Shown piece by piece: positions 8,772 through 17,240 of a DNA stretch of 64,000 nt. This DNA is from Acidobacteriota bacterium (GTDB lineage: Bacteria; Acidobacteriota; Thermoanaerobaculia; Multivoradales; Multivoraceae), in assembly GCA_029263415.1 (NCBI GenBank), contig JAJCXN010000055.1, positions 1 to 64,000 on the forward strand. Reading direction: 5' to 3'. A model generated the notes under the pieces. That model was not told the DNA's origin. It was given only the letters and a program-made list of their open reading frames with translations, and searched no databases. The translations under genes were made by a program, and so were the position numbers. Each line of letters starts with the position of its first letter. The stretch's first letter is position 1.

Positions 8772-11408
8772 ATGGACCAGCGTCAGAGAGGACCCAGCCT
8801 CGTTGGGTGTGAGGAACTGCTGAATGCAACGTGGCCTCGAGTCCGCGGTGGAGGTCTGGCGACTCTACTCCTGCTCTTTGCGGTGGCCGATCCGGCTGCG
8901 ACGAGTAGCACCGGCCCACCTGGCTTCGGCCCAAGTAACGCCAGCCCGAGTAACGCCGGCCAAAGTAACGCCGGCCAAACCGAGAGCCCAGCACTCGCCG
9001 CGTACAACGACCTCTTGGAGATGCGTTTCTCGGCACCGTTCGATGTGCCCGACGGGGGGATCATCCTTCAACTAGAAGGTGCACGCTGGACTCTTTCGAG
9101 CGGCAAAGTCCGGTTACAGCGGCCTGTGAACGGCCTCTACACTGGTCTCGCGTTTGAAGGCGAGGCAAGCTTTGAGATGGACGTGCCGGATATCTTTGAG
9201 CTGCAGCAGCTTCGCCGGTTCAGTCGTGAAGAAGAACTCAGCAAAGTCGAGAGCGCGCTCGATCGGCTTTATCTGCGAGCAGCTGGCCCTGAGATCACAG
9301 CTCCCCTGGCTCAAGTGGCCGCTGATCTGGGATTGTCTGGGGCAGGGGATTTTGTGCAGGCAGCGCCGTCCTGGGTAGAGGATCGCCGCTTGCGTTGGGT
9401 TCTTCATGAGCACCAAGATGCCGACGCCCGCATTTTGGCCGCGCTTTCAACGTTTGGCGAGCGCTATCTACGCGCCGACCAACGGCTAGACGAGCACGGT
9501 TGGACCACCTTGGCGTTCGACGCGCGCGAGCGAGAAGAGATCCGGCTGACGCGGCCAACTCGCAACAACCAGTCGGTGATGAAGCAGTTCTTCTCGGAAA
9601 CTTGGTTGCAGATGGACCAGCAGAGTGATCGACAAGCCGACGGTCGACCGGGAGAACAGCGCGGCGGGTTCAGCGCTCTACGCCACCTTGACTTTGCTAT
9701 CGATCTCACTGAACTTGGCAAGCAACCGGCGACCGGCTTTGGTCAGTCTCATTCGATCAACACCCGGTTCGATGGGCTCGCTCGGTTTGCTTCCAAGCGG
9801 GACGGCTTGGGCTCGCTGGTGGTGCAACTGGATCCTCGAGCGGAAGACTTGCACGCAACCACTCCTGAGGGTCGGGAATTGACTGTACTGCGGTTCCCTA
9901 GGGGGCAGCTGAGTAACCACCTGGAGAGCGAATCAGGATTGCGCCGCTTCGTGGTGCTGCTGCACCAACCCGTGAGCAACGGTGAGATGGTTGATCTGCG
10001 GTTCAGCTACAACCTAGAGCTGGTCAACTACGCACCGGCCGTGAGCTGGCATCCCAGCTCCACGGACTTCATGCTGGAGCCGGTCACTGCAGCGTTGGAG
10101 TTCACCACGCGCGGCTACTACGACGTTTTCGCCACTGGAACGAAAACCGCCGAGCAGCAACGTGCTGGTGAGAGTTGGTCAAGATGGGAGGTCACCGATC
10201 CAACCCGCATTCTGGGCTTCAGCTTTGCCCGTTTTGCTCATGCCGCGTCGTTCGAGTGGGAGGGAGTCCCTCCAGTCACAATCTTTGGCACCACTGCCGG
10301 CTACCTCTCGGCTGTTCGCATTGAAAACCTGCAGCGATTCTTCAAGGACAACTTGCAATGCCTCACGGAAAGTCTAGGGCCGCCGCCCTCAGACAATCTT
10401 TTGGTGACGCTGATCGCGGCTGGTCATTCCCAGTCCTTTGAGGGTTTCATTCAGGTCACCGAGAACATCGCCAAGAAGGGGGCGCTGGGGGTGGCCGTGC
10501 ACGGCACCAAGGAGCTTCACGCAGGGCACGAGATTGCTCATCAGTGGTGGGGGCACCAAGTGGTGCCCGAAAGTGATCGCGACGTGTGGCTGAGCGAGTC
10601 GCTAGCGGAGTACTCCGCGGCACAGTGTGTGCGTACAACGGTGGATGGCGGGGAGCGACTCTTCGCCAGAGTCATCGACGCATTCACCAATGAGGTTCAC
10701 GGCTCCACTGCGCGTGCTTGGAATCCGTTCGCTCGACCCACTTTGGCGTTGTTCAATTCCTATGAGCGCAAGCGCATGCCGCCGATCAGTCACGGATGGC
10801 GTGCTGCTACGACCAACAATCCCTACGGCAACCTCACCACGTTGTATCGCAAGGGTGCCCTGGTGGTGCACATGGCGGATGAACTGCTGCGTGTTCAAAC
10901 CGGGAGCCGCGACGCTTTCGAGCGACTGCTGATCGATCTGGTCAACGACCCGAGTGACCGACTCAGTACCGTTCACTTCGAGCGCGCGCTGCAGACCACG
11001 TTTGATCAACACGGCGCGAGCCAGATCGACTGGTCAGTACTGTTTGATCAATGGGTGCGAACGGCAGAAGTCCCGACCTGGCGTGTTGCGATCAATCAGC
11101 CAGATCCTGAGGCTGATAGGGGGCGGGCAGTCGGATCGCGAAGCACTGTTCAATCCAGTGTCCTGCTCGAGGTTCTTCAAGAGGGAGTTGCGCCTGAGTT
11201 CCTTTCCTGGGTTCCGGTTGTGGCAACGTTTGACAACGGCGACGTTGAAGAACGGTTGGTAAAGATCGCGGGCGCGGAGACGCGAGTGGCCCTGGCCTAC
11301 GATCGGCAGCCTCAGCGAATCGACTTCAACCATCGCGGCGCGGTACCAGCCAAGATGAAGGGGAAGACGAACATCAAGATTGCAGGTCAGCGGAACGGTA
11401 CTTGGTGA
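8772..11408 (+). CDS. Secreted M1-family (gluzincin) metallopeptidase
   Basis: The 878-residue protein has the zinc motif HEIAH followed by exactly 18 residues and Glu (SESLAEYSA), which is the HEXXH-X18-E pattern of M1 aminopeptidases. The classic GAMEN motif is not clear; EGFIQVTENIA occupies its place. The start at ATG 8772 is preferred over a longer in-frame start at 8667 because GGAGAC lies just upstream and because it puts a hydrophobic segment (GLATLLLLFAVADPAA) at residues 35-52 as export signal. A short Ser-Asn-Ala-rich repeat follows (residues about 56-72), then a long N-terminal beta region before the catalytic domain at about 480-800. Likely role: periplasmic or cell-surface peptide breakdown. 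A nine-base tandem repeat begins right after the stop codon. Confidence 0.85.
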   Translation: MDQRQRGPSLVGCEELLNATWPRVRGGGLATLLLLFAVADPAATSSTGPPGFGPSNASPSNAGQSNAGQTESPALAAYNDLLEMRFSAPFDVPDGGIILQLEGARWTLSSGKVRLQRPVNGLYTGLAFEGEASFEMDVPDIFELQQLRRFSREEELSKVESALDRLYLRAAGPEITAPLAQVAADLGLSGAGDFVQAAPSWVEDRRLRWVLHEHQDADARILAALSTFGERYLRADQRLDEHGWTTLAFDAREREEIRLTRPTRNNQSVMKQFFSETWLQMDQQSDRQADGRPGEQRGGFSALRHLDFAIDLTELGKQPATGFGQSHSINTRFDGLARFASKRDGLGSLVVQLDPRAEDLHATTPEGRELTVLRFPRGQLSNHLESESGLRRFVVLLHQPVSNGEMVDLRFSYNLELVNYAPAVSWHPSSTDFMLEPVTAALEFTTRGYYDVFATGTKTAEQQRAGESWSRWEVTDPTRILGFSFARFAHAASFEWEGVPPVTIFGTTAGYLSAVRIENLQRFFKDNLQCLTESLGPPPSDNLLVTLIAAGHSQSFEGFIQVTENIAKKGALGVAVHGTKELHAGHEIAHQWWGHQVVPESDRDVWLSESLAEYSAAQCVRTTVDGGERLFARVIDAFTNEVHGSTARAWNPFARPTLALFNSYERKRMPPISHGWRAATTNNPYGNLTTLYRKGALVVHMADELLRVQTGSRDAFERLLIDLVNDPSDRLSTVHFERALQTTFDQHGASQIDWSVLFDQWVRTAEVPTWRVAINQPDPEADRGRAVGSRSTVQSSVLLEVLQEGVAPEFLSWVPVVATFDNGDVEERLVKIAGAETRVALAYDRQPQRIDFNHRGAVPAKMKGKTNIKIAGQRNGTW

Positions 11409-11413
11409 ACCGT

Positions 11414-11494
11414 GGTGCCTGCGGTGCCTGCGGTGCCTGCGGTGCCTGCGGTGCCTGCGGTGCCTGTGGTGCCTGTGGTGCCAGTGGTGCTAGA
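11414..11494 (+). repeat. Nine-base tandem repeat after the M1 peptidase stop codon
   Basis: Eight to nine copies of GGTGCCTGC stand head to tail from 11414. The first five are identical, the next two end in TGT, and the last are more diverged. The array begins six bases after the TGA of the M1 peptidase. The unit is a multiple of three, so a stop-codon loss would add a Gly-Ala-Cys repeat to the protein. No regulatory role can be shown. The rest of 11409-11632 holds nothing I recognise. Confidence 0.85.
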
Positions 11495-11638
11495 GGCGCC
11501 GTAGTCCATCCGATCGCCTTTGAGTTGGCCCCAGAATCTCTCTGTTGAGATTGCGTTGGAGGGGGCAGGCGCCGCTAAGTCTCTTCACAGCCAGCAAGAG
11601 GGCTGCTGCCGCGAGGGCTTGGTCGCTATGATGTGATC

Positions 11639-12244
11639 ATGAAGAAGAAAGTCGTCGGCATCCTCTTGTTCCCGGACGTTGAAGTCCTCGATTTCGCAGG
11701 TCCCTTCGAGGTGTTCTCTCGTGTTCGCACGGTGCCGGGTCCTGCGTCGCGCATAAGTGAGGACAGCGCACCGTTCCAGGTGCTCACCGTCGGCATCGAG
11801 CCTGGAGAGCTGGTTGCAACAGGAGGTTTGCGGGTCGTTGCGGACGTGGCAATGGACGACGCGCCGCCGATCGACATCTTGGTGGTGCCAGGTGGTTTCG
11901 GTACCCGACCGTTGCTCGACAACGAGCGGGTTTTGACATGGATCAAAGAGCGTGCAGAAGTTGCTGAGTTGGTGACCTCGGTGTGTACGGGGGCTCTCCT
12001 CTTCGCCAAGATTGGGCTGTTGCGCGGGCGGCAGGCGACGACCCATCAAGGCGCCTTAGACCAACTTGCGAAGATGGATCCGACCATTACCGTGCATGGC
12101 GACCGCCGCTTCGTTGACGATGGGATTATCACGTCAGGCGGTGTTGCCGCTGGCGTGGACATGGCGTTCCACGTCGTCGAAAAGTATTGCGGTGTGGATG
12201 TAGCCGATGAAACGTCGCGCTACATCGAGTACCCGCGCCCCTGA
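11639..12244 (+). CDS. DJ-1/PfpI-family protein (class I glutamine amidotransferase-like)
   Basis: The 201-residue protein has the DJ-1/PfpI fold signatures: an N-terminal strand VVGILLFPDVEVLDFAGPFE with the conserved acidic residue, DILVVPGGFGT in the middle, and the nucleophile elbow TSVCTGALLFAKIGLL with Cys near residue 119. It resembles the isonitrile-hydratase-like branch (ATTHQGALDQLAKMDP) that also forms the N-terminus of some AraC regulators, but no DNA-binding domain follows. Members are cysteine hydrolases, hydratases or stress proteins, so no single reaction can be assigned. ATG 11639 was chosen over GTG 11633, six bases earlier. Neither has a strong ribosome binding site. Confidence 0.85.
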   Translation: MKKKVVGILLFPDVEVLDFAGPFEVFSRVRTVPGPASRISEDSAPFQVLTVGIEPGELVATGGLRVVADVAMDDAPPIDILVVPGGFGTRPLLDNERVLTWIKERAEVAELVTSVCTGALLFAKIGLLRGRQATTHQGALDQLAKMDPTITVHGDRRFVDDGIITSGGVAAGVDMAFHVVEKYCGVDVADETSRYIEYPRP

Positions 12245-12419
12245 AAATGCGCTCTCGGGTGCTGTGAACGACGTGCCTAGGCGAGGAATCTCTTGCGAAG
12301 CGGTCGATCTGAGGCGTCTTCGGCAACTTCAGTTACCCTACGCCTTCACCACGGAGTAGCGGCCCCATCCTATTGACCCCATCCTGTTGAATTTTGGTGC
12401 TTGCTATCATAAGCGGACT

Positions 12420-12695
12420 ATGTCTGTCCCGAATGCAAGTGCTCGCCGGTACCTGGCCAAGATCGGCCAACGCGGTGGCAAGGTGAGTCGCCGTGTCTTG
12501 ACGCCAGAGGACGCCCGCAAAATGGTCAAAGTGCGTGAGGCGAGGCGCGCTTACCGCGATTTCCATACGCGTTGCTTCTGGTCGTTCGACCCGGACTACA
12601 AGATCACGATCGCGGATGTGGCTTGGGTGGCGGAACGGCTGATGAGAGATGGCGGGCGCAGCGGTTGGGAGAAGGGCTCGAAGCTGTGCCGCTAA
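12420..12695 (+). CDS. Putative antitoxin of a nucleotidyltransferase (AbiEii-like) pair
   Basis: The 91-residue basic protein starts at ATG 12420 (MSVPNASARRYLAKIGQRGG). The N-terminal half is helical and rich in Arg and Lys. The C-terminal part reads FDPDYKITIADVAWVAERL and ends EKGSKLCR. Small proteins with this 'ITIADVAWVAERLMRDGGR' tail are often found directly upstream of DUF1814/AbiEii nucleotidyltransferases. It overlaps the downstream gene by 10 bases (12686-12695), which indicates coupled translation. I infer an antitoxin or partner role from this arrangement. An in-frame extension to 12387 exists but has no ribosome binding site. Confidence 0.65.
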   Translation: MSVPNASARRYLAKIGQRGGKVSRRVLTPEDARKMVKVREARRAYRDFHTRCFWSFDPDYKITIADVAWVAERLMRDGGRSGWEKGSKLCR

Positions 12696-13471
12696 CAGAA
12701 CTTCAGGGTGTGGTCGCTCAGCTGCTCGCGCAGAACAGGACGCCGGATAGTCATCTTGCTGGAGGTGCGGCTCTACATATCGAACCCAACTCTGCTCGCT
12801 ACAGCAACGACCTGGACTACTTTCAAGATTCGCAGGAGAGGGTGGCGGAGGCATACACCGAGGATCGGGCGACTCTCGAGGCTGCTGGCTTCGCGGTCCT
12901 GGTTCAGATGGCTCAGCCAGGATACGTGCGCGCGGAAGTCGCGAAAGACGAAGCGTCGACCAAGATCGAGTGGGCGCATGACAGTGCTTGGCGCTTCTTG
13001 CCACCAATCAAGAGCGCCCTCGCTGGCTACATGCTGCACCCCGTCGATCTTGCGGTCAACAAACTGCTGGCACTAGTAGGTCGTGATGAAGCACGTGACT
13101 TCCTCGACATCATAGAACTCCACAAGAGCGTACTGACACTCGGCGCCCTCGCCTGGGCCGCGGCAGGCAAGGACCCCGGCCACACTCCACATTCAATTCT
13201 TGAACTCCTACGTCGACGGGGTCGGTATCAGAGTGCAGACTTCGAGCGACTTCGGCTGCGTGTTCCGGTTGACCTGCGTGAGCTCAAGCGTCGCTGGCTG
13301 GATGCACTGTCGGAAGCAGAGGTCTTTGTCAGATCTCGACCAGCTGAAGAGATCGGTTGCCTCTACTACTCGGCACCTCAAGCGCGCTTTGTGAGCGGGC
13401 CGCTAGATGTGCTCAACGCAATGCCGCATTTCGGTCGGCCGGGAGGTGTTCTTCCGAGGTTGTGGAGCTGA
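12686..13471 (+). CDS. AbiEii/AbiGii (DUF1814)-like nucleotidyltransferase, putative toxin
   Basis: The 261-residue protein carries the minimal nucleotidyltransferase signature: HLAGGAALHIE (GG motif) at about residue 24 and RYSNDLDYFQD (DxD motif, metal-binding Asp) at about 38. The helical region with LAVNKLLALVGRDEARDFLDIIEL is typical of DUF1814/AbiEii proteins. Family members such as AbiEii and MenT transfer nucleotides, in known cases to tRNA, and act as toxins or phage-defence effectors. GTG 12686 is the start because AGAAGG lies about ten bases upstream and the frame overlaps the partner gene; a longer frame from 12572 runs entirely inside the partner and was not used. Catalytic residues appear intact. 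Confidence 0.8.
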   Translation: MPLTELQGVVAQLLAQNRTPDSHLAGGAALHIEPNSARYSNDLDYFQDSQERVAEAYTEDRATLEAAGFAVLVQMAQPGYVRAEVAKDEASTKIEWAHDSAWRFLPPIKSALAGYMLHPVDLAVNKLLALVGRDEARDFLDIIELHKSVLTLGALAWAAAGKDPGHTPHSILELLRRRGRYQSADFERLRLRVPVDLRELKRRWLDALSEAEVFVRSRPAEEIGCLYYSAPQARFVSGPLDVLNAMPHFGRPGGVLPRLWS

Positions 13472-13569
13472 GTGCCGAGGCTCTAGCGTCGACTAGAGGG
13501 ATGTAACGCCCGGCGCCTGTGTAGACTGCTTGTCGGTAACCACTGAAGGATGTGAAGGAGCAGACGGCG

Positions 13570-14613
13570 ATGGAGTTGCGGACCCGACCCAATTGGCTCA
13601 TAGGCGCGATCGCCGGACTGGTTCTCTGCGCCTGGATGGCGCCTCAGCTCGAAGCACAAGACGGCACGATCGAACCCGTTTTCGACGTGCACCTACACGC
13701 CCTCGCCGCGGATGGCGAAGGGCCACCTCCGCTGGGCATGTGCATGCCGATCGAGGAGTTCTTAGCGTGGGATCAGCGCGAGCCTTATGGTGCTGCGTTC
13801 ATGCGACTGCTCAAGCAGCCGCCGTGCGAACACCCCGTTTGGTCTCCCGCGACCGACGACGAGTTGATGCAGAAGACCGTTGAGGTGATGCAGCGCAATC
13901 ATGTCTACGGAGTCCTCAGCGGAACGTTGGAACGAGTTGCTGCTTGGCGTGAGGCTGCGCCAGACCGGTTTGTTCCGGGGCTTGGCTTCAACCTCAGCCG
14001 GAGTTCTAAGACGATCGAGGAACTCCGCAGATTGTTTGAGCAAGAGACCGTCCAGGTGCTGGCTGAGGTGACCAATCAGTACGCCGGTATTGCTCCTGAT
14101 GACGACCGCATGGAACCGTTCTGGGCCTTGGCTGAAGAGTTGGATGTTCCGGTAGGAATTCACATCGGCAACGGGCCGCCAGGTGTGCATCACCTTGGAT
14201 CTAGCGGTTACCGAGCGCGCTTGCACAGTGCTCTTACTCTCGAACCGGTGTTGGTGAAGCATCCCAAGCTGCGGGTCTACATCATGCACGCGGGTTACCC
14301 GATGATTGACGACCTGTTGGCTCTGCTCTACACCCACCCTCAAGTGCATGTCGGTGTTGGGGTGATCTCGTTCACCACTCCGACTGCGGCCTACTACCGA
14401 TTCCTTGAACGGATTGTCGAAGCTGGATTTGCTAGCCGGATTCTTTTTGGTTCCGACCAAATGGTGTGGCCCGAGGCGATCGAGTTCGCGATCGAGAGAG
14501 TTCGCGCAGCACCGTTCCTCAGTGAGAGCCAAAAGCGAGCCATCCTCTATGACAACGCCGCGCGCTTCTTCCGCTTCGATCAAGCCACCATCGACCGTCA
14601 CCGCGGGAACTAG
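13570..14613 (+). CDS. Secreted amidohydrolase (amidohydrolase_2-like TIM barrel)
   Basis: The 347-residue protein starts at ATG 13570, eleven bases after AAGGAG at 13554-13559, and opens with a signal peptide (LIGAIAGLVLCAWMAPQLEA). The metal-binding motif FDVHLHALA follows, then VPVGIHIGNG, VYIMHAGYP and RILFGSDQM, in the order expected for the amidohydrolase_2 family (decarboxylases and hydrolases such as the AMP-independent ACMSD group). The Asp in FGSDQM is the catalytic position. Substrate cannot be assigned. It stands alone between the toxin-antitoxin pair and a secreted unknown. Confidence 0.85.
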   Translation: MELRTRPNWLIGAIAGLVLCAWMAPQLEAQDGTIEPVFDVHLHALAADGEGPPPLGMCMPIEEFLAWDQREPYGAAFMRLLKQPPCEHPVWSPATDDELMQKTVEVMQRNHVYGVLSGTLERVAAWREAAPDRFVPGLGFNLSRSSKTIEELRRLFEQETVQVLAEVTNQYAGIAPDDDRMEPFWALAEELDVPVGIHIGNGPPGVHHLGSSGYRARLHSALTLEPVLVKHPKLRVYIMHAGYPMIDDLLALLYTHPQVHVGVGVISFTTPTAAYYRFLERIVEAGFASRILFGSDQMVWPEAIEFAIERVRAAPFLSESQKRAILYDNAARFFRFDQATIDRHRGN

Positions 14614-14686
14614 TTCGATCGAACTCTGAGCCTCCGCGGTCTCCCGATCCCCGATCCCGGTGACCCGAGCGTGACGCTTGCTAGGT

Positions 14687-14701
14687 AGTTCCTTAGGAAC
14701 T
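14687..14701. repeat. Short palindrome (AGTTCC-TTA-GGAACT)
   Basis: A perfect inverted repeat with six-base arms and a three-base centre lies 73 bases after the amidohydrolase stop and 157 bases before the next start. There is no T-run, so it is not a clear terminator. It may be an operator or simply a chance palindrome. The rest of 14614-14858 holds nothing else I recognise. Confidence 0.4.
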
Positions 14702-14858
14702 GGTGGCCCATTTGAGTTGCATCAGGCGCAGGTTGGTAGTGGGTAGAGGTGCTCTTTGGTCGCAAGCGGAAGACCCGATGCCTGAACTGATCCATTCAGG
14801 ATGAGATTCACCGCGGGGCGCATCGTCTCGCGGTGTATGGACAACAAAGGGGCAACGA

Positions 14859-16301
14859 ATGATGAAGAGGGCAATTATTCTGCTTGGTTTGGTGGTCGTG
14901 ATGTTGAGCGCCACTCTCGACGCGCAGGTCCGACGAGCTGCGAAGAAACAGCGCATCACAGCGCTGCCGAAACTGGAGGTTGAGGTTTGGACCGGGCCAG
15001 ACAAGAAGGGTCTGGCCTCAGTGTGGAGTGACAGTGCTGCGCAAACCTTGCGTTTCTACTGGAGCACCTCGACAGGTGGTGTGGGTTCGGCGGAATGGGC
15101 CGTGTCTTTGGACCCGGCGGGAAAGCATCTGCTTGCTATTGGCGATGCTGGCAAACCAACGAATGGCACGGCGAGCTTTGCTGTCGACTTTCGGCAGATT
15201 GTTGGAGATCGACAGCCTCCGGTGAGCTACTTCGTTCGTGTGCACCCGTACAAGACCCAGTTGGAGGCGCGTGCGGGTTCTTTGAGGCCGGCCGTGAAAC
15301 GTAAATCGGGCATAGTCAAGGCGGGTGCTGCATCCGGACACGCACTACGCCCGGTCGAGCCGCCACAACTCAGTGATCGTCCGAAGGCCGGGCCTGCATC
15401 GACCTTGGTTGCTGTTTCGATCGTTGAACCGGGCCCTGGCACAGAGTTCACAGAGCTAGGTCTTCGTCCCGAGTTGCTGTGGGAATTGCCGGTTGAGATT
15501 GACCTTGAGACTCTCACCATCGGAGGCGATGGCAGTGGTGAAGATCCCTACTTGATGGTGGTTGTGGTCTATGCGGACGGCGAGACCGTCAGGCCGGAAC
15601 TTGTCGGTGCAAACCTGACGTTCCCGGACTCCACCGTCAGTCTGAGTAGTCCGTCAAAGACCCACGAGAATGTTCCCGGTGGTGATTCTGGTGATCGCCT
15701 GACGATTCCTCGAGCCACGGGTCATTTTGCCCGCACGCTACGCCCGATCGATGCTCATTCGGTGGCTCGCGACTTCGGGCTCGAGTTGACCTCTACGCAG
15801 GAGAGGAGGGTGCGAGAGAACACCCTGCTTGGGATATTGGTGATTGGCATGGAAGAGGATGCCTTGCCAACCACCGAGGTGGTCAATGCGTCGCGCGTCG
15901 AGTTGCTGAGCGAGCTGCAAAAGGAGTTCGAACGCATCATCCGCGCAGTGGAGATTCCGATCTCTGGCCCTAATGAGTTTGAGATGCCGGATTTGGTTGC
16001 CGCTGTTCAAGAGGTAACCGGTTCGATCCGAAAGCGTTTGGTGGAGTCGGCCAAGGCGCGAACGCTGGAGGACCTTGCCGATTACCTAGTCATTCCGGGA
16101 TTCCCGACTCTGATTCTGGTGCCAGGTATCGCCAACCAAGACGACTACATTGGTTACGCAACAGCGGTGTTCGACTACGAACAGATCCTCCAGGCCGGCA
16201 CCTCCGGTCTGCCGATTCGACTGGTTCTGGATCAGAAGTTCGCGAATGATCGCGCCGAGGACATCTTCTACACGATCGAAGGTCGGATCCGGTTCCGTTG
16301 A
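14859..16301 (+). CDS. Secreted protein of unknown function
   Basis: I do not recognise this 480-residue protein. It opens with a clear signal peptide (MMKRAIILLGLVVVMLSATL-DAQ). After it come mainly beta-type segments: one region around residues 40-140 (EVEVWTGPDKKG, RFYWSTSTGG, PVSYFVRVHPYK), a basic Pro-rich linker around 145-185, and a second beta region from 185. The C-terminal third is more helical (LLSELQKEFERIIRAVEI). No cysteines, enzyme motifs or membrane segments stand out apart from the signal. It lies upstream of the ECF sigma/kinase cluster in the same direction but 275 bases away. That gap (16302-16576) holds nothing I recognise. Confidence 0.75.
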   Translation: MMKRAIILLGLVVVMLSATLDAQVRRAAKKQRITALPKLEVEVWTGPDKKGLASVWSDSAAQTLRFYWSTSTGGVGSAEWAVSLDPAGKHLLAIGDAGKPTNGTASFAVDFRQIVGDRQPPVSYFVRVHPYKTQLEARAGSLRPAVKRKSGIVKAGAASGHALRPVEPPQLSDRPKAGPASTLVAVSIVEPGPGTEFTELGLRPELLWELPVEIDLETLTIGGDGSGEDPYLMVVVVYADGETVRPELVGANLTFPDSTVSLSSPSKTHENVPGGDSGDRLTIPRATGHFARTLRPIDAHSVARDFGLELTSTQERRVRENTLLGILVIGMEEDALPTTEVVNASRVELLSELQKEFERIIRAVEIPISGPNEFEMPDLVAAVQEVTGSIRKRLVESAKARTLEDLADYLVIPGFPTLILVPGIANQDDYIGYATAVFDYEQILQAGTSGLPIRLVLDQKFANDRAEDIFYTIEGRIRFR

Positions 16302-16576
16302 AGGGCGGCGCCGGTGAGCGGGCGTTATCGGCGTTAGCGTTTGCCTTCAGCGGCCGCGCCCTCTCGAGGGTCTCGGTCGCCGTCCGCCGCAGCGTGCACA
16401 AGCAACGGCAGAACAACGGTAGGCGCCACGTCTGAGTCGCAGAGTTCGGTGACGTCGCGGGCCACACGGAGAGTTCTCTTTGCCGTCGCTTTGCATCGTT
16501 GAGAGGCCAGAGGTTGGTGGGCAAAGGGTAGCTCGCAGCAAACGTGAGCGAAGGGGATCGCCTGCTAGGCTTTTGA

Positions 16577-17233
16577 ATGAGTTCATCTCTTTCTCGCTTT
16601 GCCTCTGCGTCTGGACTGAGCACTAAGTCTGTGTCTGAAGAACCGATTACTCGACTGCTGCATGAGTTTTGCGACGGCGCTGATCCCGGCGGCGATCGTC
16701 TTGCAGCTGCGGTGTTGGACCGGCTGCGGGCGATTGCCTACTACGAGATGTCGGCGCGCTCAAGTGAAGCGATTGACGCTTTGACCATTGAGCCTGGGGT
16801 ACTGGCGAATGACGCGCTGATGAAGGTGCTCGGCAAGAAGCCGTCGTTTGCGAATCGACGGCACTTCTTTTCCTACGCTACCCAGATCATGGTCAATGCG
16901 TTGATTGACTATCAACGGGAGCGGCGCACACAGAAGCGTGGCGGTGGCATGGTCCAGGTGACCTTGTCCGGGCTCGGGCTGTCGGAAGAATCGGTGCTGG
17001 ATGTGGAGACACTGCCGCCGATCCTCGAGCAACTGAGAGAACTCGATCCACGCAAGGCTGAGATCGTCCAGTTACGAGTGTTTTGGGGCATGAATCTAGA
17101 GGAGGTCGCCAAGGCGTTGGAGGTGTCAGTCTCCACGGTCGAAAGAGACTGGCGTTTCGCCCGTCGTTGGTTATCCTCGCAACTGCGCCGCTCGGGTAGT
17201 GCAACTACCATTGCCTCTGAGAGTGGAGCGTGA
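16577..17233 (+). CDS. ECF-subfamily sigma factor (Acidobacteria/Planctomycetes type)
   Basis: The 218-residue protein matches the Sigma70_ECF group (PF07638-like) that is frequent in Acidobacteriota. Region 2 is recognisable in ANDALMKVLGKKPSFANRRH and FFSYATQIMVNALIDYQRER. Region 4 is in DPRKAEIVQLRVFWGMNLEE and ALEVSVSTVERDWRFARRW. Such factors usually have no classic anti-sigma partner and instead lie beside PknB-like kinases with TPRs. That is the arrangement here: the kinase gene starts seven bases after the stop. The kinase probably activates or tunes this sigma factor, by phosphorylation or in response to an outside signal; this is inference. Confidence 0.93.
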   Translation: MSSSLSRFASASGLSTKSVSEEPITRLLHEFCDGADPGGDRLAAAVLDRLRAIAYYEMSARSSEAIDALTIEPGVLANDALMKVLGKKPSFANRRHFFSYATQIMVNALIDYQRERRTQKRGGGMVQVTLSGLGLSEESVLDVETLPPILEQLRELDPRKAEIVQLRVFWGMNLEEVAKALEVSVSTVERDWRFARRWLSSQLRRSGSATTIASESGA

Positions 17234-17240
17234 GGCGCCT

